Assembly (NCBI GenBank): GCA_944358655.1
Contig: CALVRO010000005.1
Location: 19,422-83,421, forward strand
Origin: an uncultured Clostridia bacterium
Lineage (GTDB): Bacteria > Bacillota > Clostridia > Christensenellales > Borkfalkiaceae
Direction of reading: 5' to 3'
Length of the DNA: 64,000 bases
Part shown: piece after piece, positions 36,942-46,290 of the stretch
Numbering within the stretch: position 1 is the stretch's first letter
Layout: every line of letters starts with the position of its first letter
The notes under the pieces: model-generated
What the model saw: the letters and a program-made list of their open reading frames with translations, nothing else
The model's database searches: none
What the model was told of the DNA's origin: nothing
Program-made: the position numbers and the translations under genes

Positions 36942-38498
36942 ATGGCTAAGAAAGTGCCCTACGCACTGATAATCATGGACGGCTACGGCATCGCCCCCGC
37001 GGGCGCGGGCAACGCAATTTCGCTGGACGGCAGCAAGAACGTAAACGAGCTGGAAAAGAACTACCCCTCCGCCACTCTCGGCGCGAGCGGACTCTCGGTC
37101 GGCCTCCCCGACGGACAGATGGGCAACAGCGAAGTCGGCCACCTCAACATGGGCGCAGGCCGCATAGTCTACCAGGATCTGACCAAAATAACCAAGGCCA
37201 TACAGGACGGCGACTTCTTTGAAAATCCCGCCCTCATCAAGGCCATGGACAACGCCAAAAACAACGGCAAAAAGCTGCACCTCTACGGACTTGTTTCGGA
37301 CGGCGGCGTGCACAGCCACATTACGCACATCTTCGCCCTTCTGGATATGGCCAAGAGAAGAGGCCTTGAGGACGTGTTCGTCCATTGCTTTATGGACGGC
37401 CGCGACGTTTCGCCGACGAGCGGCGCCGGCTTTATTGCGGAGCTTGAGGAGCACATGGCAAATATAGGCTGCGGCAAGGTGGCCTCGGTAGTCGGCAGGT
37501 ACTACGCCATGGACCGCGACAACAACTGGGACCGCGTGGAACAGGCCTACGACATGCTCACCCTCGGCACGGGCAAGCAATGCACCGACCCCGTGGCTGC
37601 CGTTAAGGAGAGCTATGAAGAGGGCGTGACCGACGAGTTCATAAAGCCCATAAAGGTATTCGAGGACGGCAAGCCCGTGGGGCTCATTGAAAGGGGCGAC
37701 AGCATAATCTGCTTCAACTTCCGCCCCGACCGCGCGAGGGAGATGACGAGAGCCATGTCGCAGGATCCCTTTGTGGTACCCAAGGGCACGGCGTTTGAAA
37801 GAAAGACGGGCTTCATAGCCCCCACCTACGTCTGCTTCACCGTGTACGACGCACAGTTTGAAAACGTTGACATAGCCTTCCCCAAGACCGAACTTAAGAA
37901 CACTTTGGGCGAATACCTTGCGGCAATGGGCAAAAAACAGCTGAGGATAGCCGAGACCGAGAAGTACGCGCACGTTACCTTCTTCTTCAACGGCGGCGTG
38001 GAAGCGCCCAACGACAACGAAGTGCGCGACCTCATTCCCTCACCCAAGGTAGCGACATACGACCTGCAGCCCGAGATGAGCGCCTACCTCGTGACCGACA
38101 AGGTTCTGGAAGAGCTTGACAGCGGCGAGTTCGACGTTATCATTTTAAACTACGCCAACTGCGACATGGTCGGCCACACGGGCGTAATACCCGCCGCAGA
38201 GAAGGCCGTTCACACCGTTGACGAGTGCGTTAAAAAGGTGTGCGACAAAATACTTTCGATGGGCGGCTCGGCCATAGTGACGGCAGACCACGGCAACGCC
38301 GACAGGCTGCTCTCCGACGACGGTTCCCCCTTCACCGCGCACACCACCAATCCCGTGCCCGTGATTCTCGTATCCGACAAGTACAAGAACGCCGAACTGA
38401 GGAAGGACGGCATTCTGGCCGACCTCGCCCCCACTCTGCTTACGGTGATGGGACTGCCCGTACCCGCGGAGATGACGGGTAAGAGCCTTATTAAATAA
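36942..38498 (+). CDS. gpmI: 2,3-bisphosphoglycerate-independent phosphoglycerate mutase
   Basis: Converts 3-phosphoglycerate to 2-phosphoglycerate using two Mn ions and a phosphoserine. 518 residues. Signatures: MDGYG near the start, GQMGNSEVGH with the catalytic Ser, HCFMDGRDV, FRPDRARE, and the metal-binding ADHGNAD near the C-terminus. Completes the pgk-tpiA-gpmI run; gap and enolase are not in the window. Confidence 0.97.
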   Translation: MAKKVPYALIIMDGYGIAPAGAGNAISLDGSKNVNELEKNYPSATLGASGLSVGLPDGQMGNSEVGHLNMGAGRIVYQDLTKITKAIQDGDFFENPALIKAMDNAKNNGKKLHLYGLVSDGGVHSHITHIFALLDMAKRRGLEDVFVHCFMDGRDVSPTSGAGFIAELEEHMANIGCGKVASVVGRYYAMDRDNNWDRVEQAYDMLTLGTGKQCTDPVAAVKESYEEGVTDEFIKPIKVFEDGKPVGLIERGDSIICFNFRPDRAREMTRAMSQDPFVVPKGTAFERKTGFIAPTYVCFTVYDAQFENVDIAFPKTELKNTLGEYLAAMGKKQLRIAETEKYAHVTFFFNGGVEAPNDNEVRDLIPSPKVATYDLQPEMSAYLVTDKVLEELDSGEFDVIILNYANCDMVGHTGVIPAAEKAVHTVDECVKKVCDKILSMGGSAIVTADHGNADRLLSDDGSPFTAHTTNPVPVILVSDKYKNAELRKDGILADLAPTLLTVMGLPVPAEMTGKSLIK

Positions 38499-38531
38499 GA
38501 TCCCCCCATATTAAACATGATCATTAAAAAA

Positions 38532-38570
38532 TCGCGCGGCCGACATGGCCGCGCGATATATTTTTTATTT
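38532..38570 (+). terminator. intrinsic terminator of gpmI
   Basis: 10-bp stem TCGCGCGGCC/GGCCGCGCGA with loop GACAT, followed by TATATTTTTTATTTT. Confidence 0.9.
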
Positions 38571-38697
38571 TACTATAGAACAGGTTTTTGTTCTTAACGT
38601 CCGGAGGACGATATGACATGCCGACACGCCGTCAATCTTCCAAAATCTGCCTCTGCTGCCAAACATAAATTCTTTCTCCTTTTTCTTCTTAATTATA

Positions 38698-38748
38698 TCA
38701 AGTCATTTTTGAGTTGTCAAGTCTTTAATGACTTGATTTTGGTAAAAT
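38698..38748 (+). promoter_or_regulatory. operator-promoter of the small XRE regulator
   Basis: TCAAGTC-TTTAAT-GACTTGA is an inverted repeat at 38717-38736, and a third half site TCAAGTC is at 38698-38704, 19 bases upstream. The -10 TAAAAT is at 38743-38748, six bases before ATG 38755. The layout suggests autorepression. Confidence 0.55.
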
Positions 38749-38754
38749 ATTATC

Positions 38755-38958
38755 ATGAATATCGGAGAAAGGCTAAAAGAGCTGAGAAACGAAAAGAATT
38801 TAAGCCAAATGGAGCTTTCCAAAGCGACGGGGATAAGCCAATCATCCATTGCACGCTGGGAGTTGAACAAGTCGGAGCCGACCGCCTCGGACATTATAGT
38901 GCTTGCCAAATTTTTCGGCGAAAGCGCCGATTATCTTTTGGGCATCATAAACGACTGA
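38755..38958 (+). CDS. small XRE family regulator
   Basis: 67 residues, a single Cro/cI helix-turn-helix domain: MNIGERLKELRNEKNLSQMELSKATGISQSSIARWE, ending in a family-typical DYLLGIIND. Probably a dimeric repressor. An inverted repeat overlaps its promoter. The mRNA is probably leaderless. A terminator lies 10 bases past the stop, so the gene is monocistronic. Confidence 0.9.
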   Translation: MNIGERLKELRNEKNLSQMELSKATGISQSSIARWELNKSEPTASDIIVLAKFFGESADYLLGIIND

Positions 38959-38967
38959 AAATTTCAG

Positions 38968-39006
38968 GGCCCCGCGGAACTTTTGAAAAGTTCCGCGGGG
39001 CCTTTG
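38968..39006 (+). terminator. terminator of the small XRE gene
   Basis: 17-bp arms GGCCCCGCGGAACTTTT and AAAAGTTCCGCGGGGCC meet at one base; the effective loop is the central TTTTGAAAA. TTTG follows. It also lies past the convergent gene at 39067. Confidence 0.75.
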
Positions 39007-39066
39007 ACCTGATCATATCTGCTGTTTTATACGAATTAAATTTGATTTACGACGGCTTAAACGACC

Positions 39067-39498
39067 TCAGTTGCCCGAGGGCTCGCTCTTGCCTGCGGCG
39101 TCGTTGGTTATTTCGCCCGTGGGCTTGACGGGCGGGGCGTAAGTTCTGTCCGCCTTGGTGTAGGCTGCGGGGGCCGCGTCGGGGCCGACGGGTCTGCCGC
39201 CCGAACCGCCGGGATTGTCGTTGCCGCCCCAGAAGTTGTTTAATTCGGGGTCGTCGTAGTTGTAAAGCTTGTTTCTGATATGCTTGATATCCACCACTAC
39301 CGAAAGGAGCAGATAGGCGAGCACAATGTATATGCCGAGCGAAACGGCGCCCGAGATGAGCGTGGTTATGCCCGAGAGCACCTCTCCCGACGCCATTGCC
39401 ATTATTGAAACGACGACGGTAAGTATGCCGATTATTACGGCGATGACAAAGATTATAGTCTTGGCCTTAAACAGAAAAGCATCGTTATTCTTAAACAT
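39067..39498 (-). CDS. two-helix membrane protein with disordered tail
   Basis: 143 residues. Two long hydrophobic helices (about 12-36 and 42-68), then a cytosolic or external tail rich in Gly, Pro, Asn and Ala with a GGNDNPGGSGGRPVG stretch. AAGGAGG lies 7 nt before the ATG, so it is well translated. I do not recognise the family. Convergent with the small XRE gene. Confidence 0.75.
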   Translation of the reverse strand: MFKNNDAFLFKAKTIIFVIAVIIGILTVVVSIMAMASGEVLSGITTLISGAVSLGIYIVLAYLLLSVVVDIKHIRNKLYNYDDPELNNFWGGNDNPGGSGGRPVGPDAAPAAYTKADRTYAPPVKPTGEITNDAAGKSEPSGN

Positions 39499-39601
39499 TT
39501 TATTGCCTCCTTTTATTTTTAATATTTTATCACACCCATGCGCAACAAGTCAAGCGGCGGCTGCATATTTTAACTATATACCCTCCCCTTATGCGTTTTG
39601 C

Positions 39602-39630
39602 TTGCAAAAGAGGGTCGGGGCGATTATAAT
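39602..39630 (+). promoter_or_regulatory. promoter of the EamA transporter, leaderless type
   Basis: TTGCAA (39602-39607), 17 bases, TATAAT (39625-39630), then eight bases (ATATTGAT) to ATG 39639. No ribosome site in the gap. Confidence 0.65.
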
Positions 39631-39638
39631 ATATTGAT

Positions 39639-40652
39639 ATGAAAGATGAAGATCAGTTGACGAAAGAGAGCGGAGAGGCAGACGCCGCGGCCGTTGATAC
39701 GGGCGGCGACAGGGCGCGGAAATTCTTTACGAAACCTGCCGTGGTGTGCATAGGGGCCATAATATGCTGTCTGCTTTGGGGCAGCGCCTTCCCCAGCGTA
39801 AAGATAGGCTACGAGCTGTTTTCGGTGGACACCGAGCACGTTCCCTCAATAATTTTATTCGCGGGGCTGAGGTTCACGCTGGCGGGCATGCTTGTTATAG
39901 CCTTCGGCTTCGTTCAGCGCAGAAAATTTCTGCTGCCCAAGGCGGAGAACTGGTGGCGGGTGTTGCTTGTGTGCTGCTTTCAGGCGGTGGCGCAGTACAT
40001 ATTTTTCTACATAGGCCTCGCGCACGTTTCGGGCGTGAAGGGCTCGGTGCTCAACGGGCTTGGCGTGTTCTTCACCATTCTGATAGCCTGCTTTGTGTTC
40101 AGAACGGAGAAGTTCAACCTCGTCAAACTTGCGGGCTGCGCGCTCGGCTTCGGCGGAGTGATACTCATCAACCTCGGCGGCGACTTTACGTTTGAATTTA
40201 CCATGCTCGGCGAGGGGTTTGTAATACTTTCGGGGCTGTCGGCGGCGGTGGCTGCGGGGCTTGTTAAGATATTTTCGCGACGCGAGGACACCACCGCGCT
40301 GTGCGGGTGGCAGTTCTTTATAGGCGGGCTCGTACTGATAGCGGCGGGCGCGGCGTCCGGCGGAAGGGTGGCGCCGACGGGCGCGGGGGCGTACTTCATG
40401 CTGATATACCTCGCCCTTATCTCCTCGGTGGCGTTCACGCTGCAGGGATATATTGTAAAGTACAACCCCATCTCCAAATTCGCCGTCTACAAGAGCACCA
40501 ACCCCCTCTTCGGCGCGCTGTTTTCGGCGCTCATACTCGGCGAGAGCGAGCAGCTTATGAGCTACTACACGATAATAGCCATAATTCTGGTGTGCTTGGG
40601 CATATTTGTTATAAACAAATTCGGCGAGAGAGTGCAAAGCAAGGCGGCCTGA
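39639..40652 (+). CDS. EamA/DMT family transporter
   Basis: 337 residues. About 35 charged N-terminal residues, then ten membrane helices arranged as two EamA repeats; LLWGSAFPSVKIGY opens the first and the second ends in LGESEQLMSYYTIIAIILVCLGIF. Members export amino acids, nucleobases or other small metabolites; the substrate is unknown here. The start codon follows the -10 box by eight bases. Confidence 0.9.
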   Translation: MKDEDQLTKESGEADAAAVDTGGDRARKFFTKPAVVCIGAIICCLLWGSAFPSVKIGYELFSVDTEHVPSIILFAGLRFTLAGMLVIAFGFVQRRKFLLPKAENWWRVLLVCCFQAVAQYIFFYIGLAHVSGVKGSVLNGLGVFFTILIACFVFRTEKFNLVKLAGCALGFGGVILINLGGDFTFEFTMLGEGFVILSGLSAAVAAGLVKIFSRREDTTALCGWQFFIGGLVLIAAGAASGGRVAPTGAGAYFMLIYLALISSVAFTLQGYIVKYNPISKFAVYKSTNPLFGALFSALILGESEQLMSYYTIIAIILVCLGIFVINKFGERVQSKAA

Positions 40653-40729
40653 GGGGCGCTCTCCCTCCCCCTTCACCAAAAAAACAGCGGCGAACGGGCA
40701 AAAATTTACTTTTGACCCCCCTTATTTAT

Positions 40730-40758
40730 TTGTAAAATCGCTGAAGCTGTGATATAAT
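40730..40758 (+). promoter_or_regulatory. promoter of secG
   Basis: TTGTAA (40730-40735), 17 bases, TATAAT (40753-40758). AAGGAAGAG follows before ATG 40790. Confidence 0.7.
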
Positions 40759-40789
40759 TTTGCAGTAGAAAATATTTAAGGAAGAGATT

Positions 40790-41062
40790 ATGTACGAAGC
40801 ATACCTTATAAGTTCGGTAGTTTTATACGTCTGCCTCTTTGTAGCGGCACTCGTGGCAATAGTTTTGGTGCTCTTTCAGCAGAGCAACTCGGACGGCATA
40901 CAGGGCATAACCGGTTCGAGCGAGACATTCTTCGGCAAGAACAAGGGCCGCTCCATAGAGAGCAGAATGAAGAAATGGACGTGGATATGCCTTGCGGTGA
41001 TAACCGTGCTGGCAATAGTTGCCTACGCCATTGCGCTTGTTGCGACAAGTTTACTCGGTTAA
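40790..41062 (+). CDS. secG: preprotein translocase subunit SecG
   Basis: 90 residues. Two membrane helices (about 8-30 and 64-88) flank a loop with the family signature LVLFQQSNSDGIQGITGSSE and FFGKNKGRS. Part of the SecYEG channel that exports the many lipoproteins in this window. Followed by a terminator and then rnr-smpB, the usual Firmicutes order. Confidence 0.94.
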   Translation: MYEAYLISSVVLYVCLFVAALVAIVLVLFQQSNSDGIQGITGSSETFFGKNKGRSIESRMKKWTWICLAVITVLAIVAYAIALVATSLLG

Positions 41063-41073
41063 TTGAAAACTGT

Positions 41074-41106
41074 GGCGGCTGAAAATTCAGCCGCCGTTTG
41101 TTTTAT
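41074..41106 (+). terminator. terminator of secG
   Basis: 10-bp stem GGCGGCTGAA/TTCAGCCGCC, then GTTTGTTTTATT. Some read-through into rnr is likely since no strong promoter is visible after it. Confidence 0.8.
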
Positions 41107-41147
41107 TGCGTACCATTTTCGGGCGGAGGCGCCCACGCGAATAAGTT

Positions 41148-43235
41148 ATGAAATTGAAGGATAAGATATTAAAGAGCATTAAGAGCGGCTCTCTCACATT
41201 CAAAAACGCCAAGGCCATGTGCGACGGGCTGGGCGTTAAGTACTCCGAGCGCAAGACGGTTACAAAACTGCTCGGCGAGCTGGAGGACGAGGGCGAGATA
41301 ATAAAGGACGGGCAGGGCGGCTACGCCACTCCCGAACAGCTGGGGGCCTTCAGAGGCGTTGTTCAGGGCAACGAGCGGGGCTTCGCGTTTATCATCCCCG
41401 AGGACAGGGAGGCACACGACGGCGACTACTTTGTCCCCCGCCGCTCGCTGGGCGGAGCCATGAACAAGGATGTGGTGCTGGCCGTGCACAAGCGGGGCAC
41501 CGAGGACGAGGCGTTTGTGGTAAAGATAATAGAGCGCGGCATGAAGCGCGTGGTGGGCACGTTTGAAAGGGACAAGCGCGCCGGCTACGTCATACCCGAC
41601 GACAGAAGGTTCGACAGCGACGTATATGTGCCCCTCTCCCTCTGCATGGACGCGCGCCCCGGCGACAAAGTGGTGGCCGAGATAACCTCCTACCCCAAAA
41701 ACGCCATGGTGGGCGGAAAGATAGTTGAAATACTTGGCGAGAGCGGCGACTTCTACACCGAGGAACTTTCGATAATCCGCAGCTACGGACTTATAGAACA
41801 ATTCCCCGACGAGGTGGAAAGACAGGCCGAGGAAGTTGCCGCCCAAAAGATATCCCCGCGCGGACGGCGCGACCTGAGGGGACTTCTGACCGTGACGATA
41901 GACGGCGAGGACACGAGGGACATCGACGACGCCGTGTCGCTCGAGCGCGACGGCGAAAACTATGTGCTGGGCGTGCATATCGCCGACGTCAGCCACTATG
42001 TAAAGCTTAACGGCAAACTCGACAGGGAGGCCTATGCGAGGGGCACGAGCGTGTACTTCCCCGACAGGGTGCTGCCCATGCTGCCCAAGGCCCTTTCCAA
42101 CGGAGCGTGCTCGCTCAACGAGGGCGAGGACAGGTATGCCGTGAGCTGCTTTATGACCTTTGACGCGAGCGGCAGAAAGCTTAGCTACGACATCTGCCAA
42201 AGCATAATTAAAAGCGACCGCCGCATGACATATACGGCGGTGACGGGCATACTCGAGGGCGACCCAGCGCTCAACAAAAAATACGCCGACGTGACGCCCA
42301 TGCTGAAGGATATGGAGAGGCTGTGCTTAAAGCTTGAAAAGAAAAGAAAGGGCGCGGGCTCGATAAATTTAGACGTAAAAGAGGCGCACATATACGTTGA
42401 CGAGAGCGGGAAGATAGTAATACCCGACTATGAGAGGTCGGTTTCGCACCGCATGATAGAGCAGTTTATGGTGTCGGCCAACGAGAGCGTGGCGGAATTC
42501 GCCTTTAAGCGCAAAGCGCCCTTTTTGTACCGCGTGCACGAAAAGCCCTCGCCCGAGAAGGCCTCTACCTTCTTTTCCTTCCTGCGCGACCTCGGGGTTG
42601 CGCCCGCGGGCAACATTTACGACCTCTCGCCCATGGACTTTCAGAAGATTCTGAGCGGCGTGGAGGACAAACCTTATTCGGCCGTGGTCAACCGCGTGAT
42701 GCTGCGCTCCATGCAGAAGGCGCGCTACTGCGAGGAAAATTTGGGGCACTTCGGGCTGGCCTCGTCGTGCTACTGCCACTTCACCTCGCCGATAAGGCGC
42801 TACCCCGATCTGTTTGTGCACCGCGTTCTGAAAAAGCTTTTAGAGGGCGACGACGGCGGCGCCAAGAAGGCGTACGGGCCGATCGCAAAGCAGGCGGGCA
42901 TCGACACGAGCGAATGTGAACGCCGCGCCGACATGGCCGAACGCGACGTGGACGACCTTTATAAGGTTGTGTACATGCAGGACAAGATAGGCGAGGAATT
43001 CGACGCCGTGATATCGGGCGTGACCAACTTTGCCGTATTCGCCGAGCTGCCCAACACCATAGAGGGCATAATGCGCATAGACAGCCTTCCCCCCGACAAC
43101 TACGCCTTTATAGAGGACAAGTTTTTGCTCAAGGGCATAAAGCACTCGTTCAGGATAGGCGAGCCCATAAGGATAAAGGTAGTCGGCTGCGACTACGGCA
43201 GCATGAGGGTGCAATTTGCGCCCGCGGAACTTTAA
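41148..43235 (+). CDS. rnr: ribonuclease R
   Basis: 3'-5' exoribonuclease that degrades structured RNA and works with SmpB/tmRNA on stalled messages. 695 residues: N-terminal winged helix (KSGSLTFKNAKAM...), two cold-shock domains (GFAFIIPED, HDGDYFVP), the RNB catalytic core with DTRDIDDAVS and HIADVSHYV, and a C-terminal S1 domain (ISGVTNFAVFAEL). The Lys-rich tail of some homologs is missing. The ribosome site before the ATG is weak. Confidence 0.95.
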   Translation: MKLKDKILKSIKSGSLTFKNAKAMCDGLGVKYSERKTVTKLLGELEDEGEIIKDGQGGYATPEQLGAFRGVVQGNERGFAFIIPEDREAHDGDYFVPRRSLGGAMNKDVVLAVHKRGTEDEAFVVKIIERGMKRVVGTFERDKRAGYVIPDDRRFDSDVYVPLSLCMDARPGDKVVAEITSYPKNAMVGGKIVEILGESGDFYTEELSIIRSYGLIEQFPDEVERQAEEVAAQKISPRGRRDLRGLLTVTIDGEDTRDIDDAVSLERDGENYVLGVHIADVSHYVKLNGKLDREAYARGTSVYFPDRVLPMLPKALSNGACSLNEGEDRYAVSCFMTFDASGRKLSYDICQSIIKSDRRMTYTAVTGILEGDPALNKKYADVTPMLKDMERLCLKLEKKRKGAGSINLDVKEAHIYVDESGKIVIPDYERSVSHRMIEQFMVSANESVAEFAFKRKAPFLYRVHEKPSPEKASTFFSFLRDLGVAPAGNIYDLSPMDFQKILSGVEDKPYSAVVNRVMLRSMQKARYCEENLGHFGLASSCYCHFTSPIRRYPDLFVHRVLKKLLEGDDGGAKKAYGPIAKQAGIDTSECERRADMAERDVDDLYKVVYMQDKIGEEFDAVISGVTNFAVFAELPNTIEGIMRIDSLPPDNYAFIEDKFLLKGIKHSFRIGEPIRIKVVGCDYGSMRVQFAPAEL

Positions 43236-43241
43236 ACGGGT

Positions 43242-43688
43242 ATGAAACAGATAGCTTATAACCGCTCGGCGGCATTTGAATATTTTATAGAGGACAAGTA
43301 CGAGGCGGGCATAGCCCTGGAGGGGGCCGAAGTAAAGGCCCTGAGAAAGGGCAACTGCAATTTAAAGGACAGCTTTTGCTATATCGAAGGCGGCGAGGTG
43401 TACCTCAAAAACATGCACATACCGCTGTACGACAAGTCGGGAGCGTTCAACACCAAGGACTCCAAGCGGGACAGAAAGCTCCTCCTCCACCGCCGCGAGA
43501 TAGACAGGATAGCAGGCAAGGTGCATGCCAAGGGCATGACGCTGGTGCCCGTATCGCTGTATTTTAAGGACAATCTCATCAAGTGCGAAGTGGCGCTCTG
43601 CCGCGGCAAGCAGAGCTTTGACAAGAAGCGCACCATAAAGGAGCGCGACATAAAGCGCGACACTGACAGACAGCTTAAAAACTATTGA
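43242..43688 (+). CDS. smpB: SsrA-binding protein SmpB
   Basis: 148 residues; carries tmRNA to stalled ribosomes. Signatures: NRSAAFEYFIEDKYEAGIAL, GAEVKALRKGNCNLKDSF, and the basic C-terminal tail with KKRTIKERDIKRD. Starts 6 bases after the rnr stop. No tmRNA gene was seen downstream. Confidence 0.96.
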   Translation: MKQIAYNRSAAFEYFIEDKYEAGIALEGAEVKALRKGNCNLKDSFCYIEGGEVYLKNMHIPLYDKSGAFNTKDSKRDRKLLLHRREIDRIAGKVHAKGMTLVPVSLYFKDNLIKCEVALCRGKQSFDKKRTIKERDIKRDTDRQLKNY

Positions 43689-43701
43689 CGAGGACGACGT
43701 T

Positions 43702-44973
43702 ATGAAACAATACTCTAAGGACACGCTGTGCGTGCAGGCGGGCTGGACGCCCAAAACGGGCGAGAGCAGGATACCCGGCATCTGCCAGAGCACCACATTT
43801 TTCTACGGCGACAGTCAGGCCATGGCCGACTGCTTCGATTTGAAGAGCGACGGATACTTCTACACCCGCCTTGCCAACCCCACGGTGGCGGCGTTCGAGG
43901 GCAAGGTCGCCGCGCTGGACGGCTGCCCCGCAGCCATAGGCACGGCTTCGGGCATGTCGGCCGTGACGCTCGCGGCAATGACCGTTGCGGGCGCGGGCGA
44001 CAACATACTGTGCAGCCAGGCCGTGTACGGGGGAACGTTCAACCTGTTCGGCACCACCCTGCCCAAGATGGGCATAGAGTGCCGCTTCTTCGACCCCGAC
44101 GCCCCCGCGAAGGAGATAGAGCGGCTGATAGACGACAGAACAAAATTTATCATAGCCGAGACGATAGCCAATCCATCGATAATAGTTCTGGACTTTGACA
44201 AGATAGCCGGCATATGCTCGCGCCACGGGCTGCTGTTTGTTGTGGACAACACTCTGGCCACTCCCGTGCTCTGCAGGCCCAAGGACTTCGGCGCAAACAT
44301 TATAATATACTCCACCTCCAAATACATGGACGGACACGCCGCGGCGCTGGGCGGCATGATAGTAGACGCGGCAAACTTCAACTTTAAGGGCAACGCGCGC
44401 TATCCCTCGTTCAACGTGCCCGACGAGAGCTACCACGGCCTTGTGTATGCCGACTTAAGCGTGCCCTTCGCCACCAAGTGCCGCGCGCAGATGATACGCG
44501 ACACGGGGGCGATAATGGCGCCCATGAACGCATACATCTCATTCTTGGGCTGCGACACGCTGGCGCTGAGAATGGAGAGACACTCGCTCAACGCCGCCAG
44601 GGTGGCGGCCTTCCTCGCCGCGCACCCCAAGGTCAAGTGGGTAAAACACCCCTCGCTGAAGGGTGACAGATACCACGCGCTCGCCCAAAAATACCTGCCT
44701 GCGGGACAGGGCGGTATGATGAGCTTCGGCATAGACGGCGACATTGAAAAGTGCCGCACATTCATGGAGCACTTAAAACTGATAACTCAGGAGACGCACG
44801 TTGCCGACGTGAGGAGCTGCGTGCTCCACCCCGCCTCCACCACTCACAGGCAGCTTTCGGAGCACGAGCTGGAGATGGCGGGCGTTCCCGCCAACCTTGT
44901 AAGGCTTTCGGTGGGCATTGAGAGCGCCGAGGACATTATAGCCGACCTCGAGGGCGCGCTGGCGGCAATATGA
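43702..44973 (+). CDS. metY: O-acetylhomoserine sulfhydrylase (Cys/Met metabolism PLP enzyme)
   Basis: 423 residues. PLP-fold signatures: TASGMSAVTL, VVDNTLATPVLCRP, and the lysine motif YSTSKYMDGHAAALGG. Length and the adjacent homoserine O-acetyltransferase support direct sulfhydrylation (O-acetylhomoserine plus sulfide to homocysteine) rather than cystathionine synthesis; a gamma-lyase role cannot be ruled out by sequence alone. Starts 13 bases after smpB with a GACGACG-type leader, so it is read from the rnr-smpB transcript. No SAM riboswitch or T-box is visible. Confidence 0.87.
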   Translation: MKQYSKDTLCVQAGWTPKTGESRIPGICQSTTFFYGDSQAMADCFDLKSDGYFYTRLANPTVAAFEGKVAALDGCPAAIGTASGMSAVTLAAMTVAGAGDNILCSQAVYGGTFNLFGTTLPKMGIECRFFDPDAPAKEIERLIDDRTKFIIAETIANPSIIVLDFDKIAGICSRHGLLFVVDNTLATPVLCRPKDFGANIIIYSTSKYMDGHAAALGGMIVDAANFNFKGNARYPSFNVPDESYHGLVYADLSVPFATKCRAQMIRDTGAIMAPMNAYISFLGCDTLALRMERHSLNAARVAAFLAAHPKVKWVKHPSLKGDRYHALAQKYLPAGQGGMMSFGIDGDIEKCRTFMEHLKLITQETHVADVRSCVLHPASTTHRQLSEHELEMAGVPANLVRLSVGIESAEDIIADLEGALAAI

Positions 44974-44999
44974 CGCAACGGAGAGACGACTTATAAGAT

Positions 45000-45908
45000 A
45001 TGCCTATAGTTATTGACAAGGACATACCCGCATTCAAGATACTGACGGGCGAAAGGATATTCGTAATGGATACCGACAGGGCCTTTTCGCAGGAGATAAG
45101 GCCCATAGAGATAGCCATTTTAAACCTTATGCCCACAAAGGAGACGACCGAAACGCAGTTTATGAGGCTGCTTTCCAACTCGCCCCTGCAGGTCAACATA
45201 ACGCTGGTGAGGACGGCCACTTACAACCCCACCCACACCGAACAGCAGCACCTGAAGAAATTTTATAAATCCTTCCCCCAAATAAGGGACAAAAAGTTCG
45301 ACGGCATGATAGTTACAGGCGCGCCCGTGGAGAACATGCCCTTTGAGAGCGTGGCATATTGGCGGGAGCTTGAGGGCATACTCGACTGGACGACGACTAA
45401 CGTCACCTCCACCATCTTCATCTGCTGGGGCGCGCAGGCGGCGCTGCACTACTTTTACGGCATAAAAAAGCACCCTCTCAAGGAGAAGTGCTTTGGCATA
45501 TTCGCCCACCAGAGGGTGTACGACGGCACGCCCGAACCGCTGATGAGGGGTATTTCGGACGAATTCAACATGCCCCACTCGCGCCACACGATAATCTACG
45601 CCTCGGACATAAAGAACGTGCCCGAACTCAAGATACTCGCCTATTCGCGGCGGGCGGGCGCGAGCATTATAAAGAGCACGGACAACAGGCGGGTGTTTGT
45701 GACGGGTCACATGGAGTACGACCGCGACACCTTAAAGCGCGAATACGAGCGCGACAAAGAAAGGGGGCTGGATATCAAGCCGCCCGCAAACTACTTTGCC
45801 GACCGCGAGATGACCAAGGTAAAGATGAACTGGACATCGACGGCCAACCTCTTTTACATAAACTGGCTCAACTACTATGTATATCAGGTCACGCCCTATG
45901 TGCTTTAA
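45000..45908 (+). CDS. metA: homoserine O-acetyltransferase, MetA type
   Basis: 302 residues. Catalytic Cys142 in FICWGAQAALHYFYGI; FAHQRV and the C-terminal GHMEYD follow the family. Residue 111 is Glu (TGAPVE), the residue linked in this family to acetyl-CoA use; succinyl-CoA enzymes have Gly. Together with metY it makes homocysteine from homoserine. GGAGAG lies before the ATG. Confidence 0.94.
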   Translation: MPIVIDKDIPAFKILTGERIFVMDTDRAFSQEIRPIEIAILNLMPTKETTETQFMRLLSNSPLQVNITLVRTATYNPTHTEQQHLKKFYKSFPQIRDKKFDGMIVTGAPVENMPFESVAYWRELEGILDWTTTNVTSTIFICWGAQAALHYFYGIKKHPLKEKCFGIFAHQRVYDGTPEPLMRGISDEFNMPHSRHTIIYASDIKNVPELKILAYSRRAGASIIKSTDNRRVFVTGHMEYDRDTLKREYERDKERGLDIKPPANYFADREMTKVKMNWTSTANLFYINWLNYYVYQVTPYVL

Positions 45909-45928
45909 TGCGGCGTAGGATCGAAAAA

Positions 45929-45965
45929 CGCCCCCTCGGACGGCATATTGCCGACCGAGGGGGCG
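45929..45965 (+). terminator. hairpin after metA
   Basis: 11-bp stem CGCCCCCTCGG/CCGAGGGGGCG with an inner CGGC/GCCG pair, 20 bases past the stop. No U-tract. Confidence 0.55.
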
Positions 45966-46009
45966 GTGCTTTAGTGATTTGCTACTTGTCTTTCGGAGGG
46001 TGCTCGCGG

Positions 46010-46290
46010 AGCTGCGCACCCACTCCTACTCTTGTCATACCGAGCAGCGCGCCGAAAGAGTTGGAAAAAGACCGAGCGGGAGCGCGCGTTGCGAGGTATC
46101 TCTGTATGGGCTTTGAAGTAGTCCAACAATGAGATCCTTCGCTGTCGCTCAGGATGACATGGAGATAGAATAGTTAAATTTTCGACCTCTCCGACTGCGC
46201 GTTCACCGCGCGGCCACCTCCCCATGGCGACGGGGAGGCTATATTGTGGAAAAAATCGTATCTGAAAAGTAACCGAGGAGATTTACTCCG
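46010..46290. repeat. repeat island 3
   Basis: One full A-B-C set in the 374 bases without a gene between metA and the ABC-FtsX gene. A: TTGTCATACCGAGCAGC (46035) through GAGGTATCTC to GAGATCCTTCGC...AGGATGACA (46141). B: TTTCGACCTCTCC to CCATGGCGACGGGGAGGC (46182-46232). C: CGTATCTGAAAAGTAACCGAGGAGATTT (from 46257). Module C runs into the last codon of the ABC gene, and the stop codon lies where other copies read GGAGAAATCTCC. Confidence 0.78.

Noticed and set aside
43689-43702. tmRNA (ssrA) gene expected after smpB
   Set aside because: metY starts 13 bases after smpB; no tmRNA fits here and none was recognised elsewhere in the window.
43689-45000. SAM riboswitch or T-box controlling metY-metA
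   Set aside because: The genes follow smpB at 13 bases with no leader long enough to hold one.
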